This document shows, one piece after another, positions 12,968 to 14,874 of a stretch of DNA of 14,874 bases (the first letter of the stretch is position 1; each line of letters starts with the position of its first letter). Source of the DNA: Thiobacillus sp. UBA6205 (GTDB lineage Bacteria > Pseudomonadota > Gammaproteobacteria > Burkholderiales > Thiobacillaceae). The notes beneath the pieces were generated by a model. It made no database searches and was not told where the DNA came from. It worked only from the letters and a program-made list of their open reading frames with translations. Made by a program: the position numbers and the translations under genes. Location of the stretch: NCBI GenBank assembly GCA_002421825.1, contig DISR01000039.1, positions 1 to 14,874 on the forward strand, in the 5' to 3' direction.

Positions 12968-13489
12968 TTACTTCTTCTTCTTGGGCCCCAGCACCATCAC
13001 CATCTGGCGGCCTTCCATCTTGGGGAACTGCTCAGTAACGGAAATTTCCGCCACATCCGCTTCCACCCGCTTCAACTGGGCCAGCCCCAGTTCCTGGTGC
13101 GCCATTTCCCGGCCGCGGAAGCGCAGGGTCACTTTCACCTTGTCGCCCTCACCCAGAAACTTGGTGATGTTGCGCAGCTTGATCTGGTAGTCGCCCTCGT
13201 CGGTGCCGGGCCGGAATTTGATTTCCTTGACCTGCACCAGCTTCTGCTTGAGCTTGGCCTCGTGCTGCTTTTTGCTTTCCTGATACTTGAACTTGCCGAA
13301 GTCCATGATCTTGCAGACCGGCGGCTTGGCCGTGGGGGATATCTCCACCAGATCCAGTTCCGCTTCTTCCGCCGCCTGCATCGCCTGACGCAGGCTCACG
13401 ATCCCCAACTGTTCACCTTCAGAACCTATCAAACGAACCTCGGAAGCGTCGATTTCTCCGTTGATTCGCGTCTGCTTATCAGTAGCGAT
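12968..13489 (-). CDS. infC: Translation initiation factor IF-3 (AUC start codon)
   Basis: Binds the 30S subunit and proofreads the start codon and initiator tRNA. I read it as 173 residues beginning at the rare start ATC (M)ATDKQTRINGEIDASEVRLIG. The conserved N-terminal RINGEI segment has no ATG, GTG or TTG upstream of it: an in-frame TGA lies six codons before the ATC, and the codons between are TTT GGA GAA TGG CTC. GGAG is 8 nt before the ATC. Starting at the first conventional codon (TTG at 13432) would delete conserved residues. Later landmarks are EQLGIVSLRQAM, DLVEISPTAKPPVCKIMDFGKFKYQ, VKEIKFRPGTDEGDYQIK and the C-terminal EGRQMVMVLGPKKKK. It lies between thrS and rpmI as in many bacteria. 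Confidence 0.95.
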   Translation of the reverse strand: MATDKQTRINGEIDASEVRLIGSEGEQLGIVSLRQAMQAAEEAELDLVEISPTAKPPVCKIMDFGKFKYQESKKQHEAKLKQKLVQVKEIKFRPGTDEGDYQIKLRNITKFLGEGDKVKVTLRFRGREMAHQELGLAQLKRVEADVAEISVTEQFPKMEGRQMVMVLGPKKKK

Positions 13490-13497
13490 GAGCCATT

Positions 13498-13501
13498 CTC
13501 C
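13498..13501 (-). promoter_or_regulatory. Ribosome-binding site supporting the infC AUC start
   Basis: GGAG on the minus strand lies 8 nt before the ATC at 13489. It is the only Shine-Dalgarno-like sequence correctly spaced for a start that retains the conserved N-terminus of IF-3. Confidence 0.75.
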
Positions 13502-13534
13502 AAATCAAACCCGTCAGATCCACCGGCCGGGCAA

Positions 13535-13568
13535 AAATAAACAAGGAGCGGCAAGCTGCCCCGCTCCT
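13535..13568 (-). terminator. Terminator-like hairpin between thrS and infC
   Basis: On the minus strand, AGGAGCGG and CCGCTCCT form a perfect 8-bp stem with a 9-nt loop, followed by a T-rich run broken by G and A (TGTTTATTTTTG). It starts 25 nt after the thrS stop and ends 45 nt before the infC start. It would terminate or attenuate thrS transcription. As infC has no clear promoter in the remaining gap, partial read-through or a promoter inside thrS is implied. Confidence 0.75.
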
Positions 13569-13593
13569 CGTTCGCTGTTCTTTGTTTTAGCCG

Positions 13594-14874
13594 CTAACTG
13601 CGCGCCTCGACTTCTTCAAGCACCCTGGCGACGAAGTCTTCCAACTTCATCACGCCCAGGTCCTGATTGCCGCGTGCGCGAACGGCGACACTTCCAGCCG
13701 CCATTTCCTTGTCGCCCACGACCAGCAAGTAGGGCAACTTCTGCAAGCTATGTTCCCGGATTTTATAGGTAATCTTGTTATTACTCAAGTCCGAAATGGC
13801 CCGGATGCCGGCTTTTCTGAGGGCGTCCGTGATTTTTTGCGCATATTCGACCTGCCCGTCCGTGATATTCAGCACCACGGCCTGCACCGGGGCGAGCCAG
13901 GCCGGGAAGTTGCCGGCATGGTGCTCGATGAGGATGCCGATGAAGCGTTCCATCGAGCCCAGGATGGCGCGGTGCAGCATGACGGGGGGCTTGCGGCCGT
14001 TGTCCTCGTCGACGAATTCGGCGTTAAGACGCACCGGCAGGTTGAAATCCAGCTGGATGGTGCCGCACTGCCACAGGCGCCCCAGGCTGTCTTTCAGCGT
14101 GAACTCGATCTTGGGGCCGTAGAAGGCTCCCTCGCCCGGCTGCAGGTCGTAGACCAGACCGTTCTGGTCCAGCGCCGCCGCCAGGGCCGCTTCGGCCTTG
14201 TCCCAGGACTCGTCCGAACCCACGCGCTTGTCCGGGCGGGTGGAGAGCTTCACCAGCACGTCGTTGAAGCCGAAGTCAGCATAGACCTTCTGCAGCATGA
14301 CGATGAAGTCCGCCACTTCGGCCTCGATCTGGTCCTCGGTGCAGAAAATATGCGCGTCGTCCTGGGTGAAACCGCGCACGCGCATGATGCCGTGCAGCGC
14401 GCCGGAAGGCTCGTTGCGATGGCAGGAGCCGAATTCCGCCAATCTCAAGGGCAGGTCGCGGTAGGAATGCAGGCCGCTGTTGAAGATCTGCACGTGGCCC
14501 GGGCAGTTCATCGGCTTCACCGCGTAGTCGCGATTTTCCGAGGCGGTGGTGAACATGTTTTCGCGGTAGTTCTCCCAGTGCCCGGATTTTTCCCAAAGCG
14601 TGCGGTCCATTACCGCCGGCGTGCGCACCTCCTGATAGCCGTACTCGACGAACTTCTGCCGCATGTACTGCTCGATCTGCTGCCACACGATCCAGCCCTT
14701 GGGATGCCAGAACACCATGCCCGGCGCTTCGTCCTGCATGTGCAGGAGGTCGAGCTGCTTGGCAAGCCGACGGTGGTCTCGTTTTTCGGCCTCCTCAAGT
14801 CGGTACAGATAGGCTTCGAGGTCTTCCTTCTTCGCCCACGCCGTGCCGTACACGCGCTGCAGCATCTCGTTCTT
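13594..14874 (-). CDS. thrS: Threonine-tRNA ligase, C-terminal two thirds (N-terminus beyond window)
   Basis: Class II synthetase charging tRNA-Thr. The frame is open to the window edge, giving 426 residues of an enzyme usually about 640 long; the TGS and editing domains are outside. The first visible in-frame ATG is internal (QRVYGTAWAKKEDLEAY follows), not the start. The catalytic domain shows GMVFWHPKGW, MNCPGHVQIF (zinc-ligand Cys), RNEPSGALHGIMRVRGFTQDDAHIFC (motif 2 and a zinc His) and MLHRAILGSMERFIGILIEH (motif 3 and a zinc His). The anticodon-binding domain spans about the last 100 residues (AWLAPVQAVVLNI to the end). It is followed by a terminator-like hairpin and infC. Confidence 0.97.
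   Translation of the reverse strand, partial: KNEMLQRVYGTAWAKKEDLEAYLYRLEEAEKRDHRRLAKQLDLLHMQDEAPGMVFWHPKGWIVWQQIEQYMRQKFVEYGYQEVRTPAVMDRTLWEKSGHWENYRENMFTTASENRDYAVKPMNCPGHVQIFNSGLHSYRDLPLRLAEFGSCHRNEPSGALHGIMRVRGFTQDDAHIFCTEDQIEAEVADFIVMLQKVYADFGFNDVLVKLSTRPDKRVGSDESWDKAEAALAAALDQNGLVYDLQPGEGAFYGPKIEFTLKDSLGRLWQCGTIQLDFNLPVRLNAEFVDEDNGRKPPVMLHRAILGSMERFIGILIEHHAGNFPAWLAPVQAVVLNITDGQVEYAQKITDALRKAGIRAISDLSNNKITYKIREHSLQKLPYLLVVGDKEMAAGSVAVRARGNQDLGVMKLEDFVARVLEEVEARS

Noticed and set aside
1..14874. Mobile elements, CRISPR arrays, defence genes, prophage or secretion islands
   Set aside because: No transposase, integrase, repeat-spacer array or unfamiliar gene cluster is seen. All coding space is explained by recognised families with housekeeping context.

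Overview
This window reads as core chromosome of a betaproteobacterium, most likely of the order Nitrosomonadales (Sulfuricella/Gallionella-like). The basis is protein character and three gene orders: thrS-infC-rpmI-rplT-pheS-pheT-ihfA-merR-tRNA-Pro, surE-pcm-nlpD-rpoS, and alaA-hom-thrC. Taxonomy is inferred from memory of families, not from a search. Base composition looks uniform and GC-rich. I see no insertion sequence, prophage, CRISPR array or foreign island, and every gap between genes is shorter than 300 bases. All genes but one lie on the minus strand, so transcription runs from high to low coordinates.

Region 1 (14874 to 7882) is the translation block. It holds the 3' part of thrS, infC with a rare AUC start, rpmI, rplT, pheS, pheT, ihfA, a short MerR-type regulator and tRNA-Pro(GGG). 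It carries hairpin-plus-T-tract signals after thrS, after rplT and after the tRNA. The 174-base infC-rpmI gap is packed with inverted repeats, and a 69-base repeat-like segment separates pheS from pheT.

Region 2 (7752 to 3885) is a compact stationary-phase and envelope unit: surE, pcm, nlpD, rpoS and a YrfG-like HAD nucleotidase. All four junctions overlap (8-nt overlap, GTGA, ATGA, TGATG), which suggests translational coupling. The set joins nucleotide salvage, protein repair, cell-wall amidase activation and the general stress sigma factor.

Region 3 (3888 to 1) has the only plus-strand gene, a small Mth938-like (DUF498) protein. It converges on the HAD gene so tightly that the stop codons overlap, and it diverges from alaA. 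The alaA-hom-thrC cluster follows: an alanine/pyruvate aminotransferase, homoserine dehydrogenase and the N-terminal part of threonine synthase, linking alanine supply with the threonine branch of the aspartate pathway.

I did not find a convincing new multi-gene system. The most interesting signals are non-coding: the structured infC-rpmI leader with competing pairings, the AUC start of infC, the repeat element inside pheST, the attenuator-like hairpin before pheS and the alaA leader hairpin.
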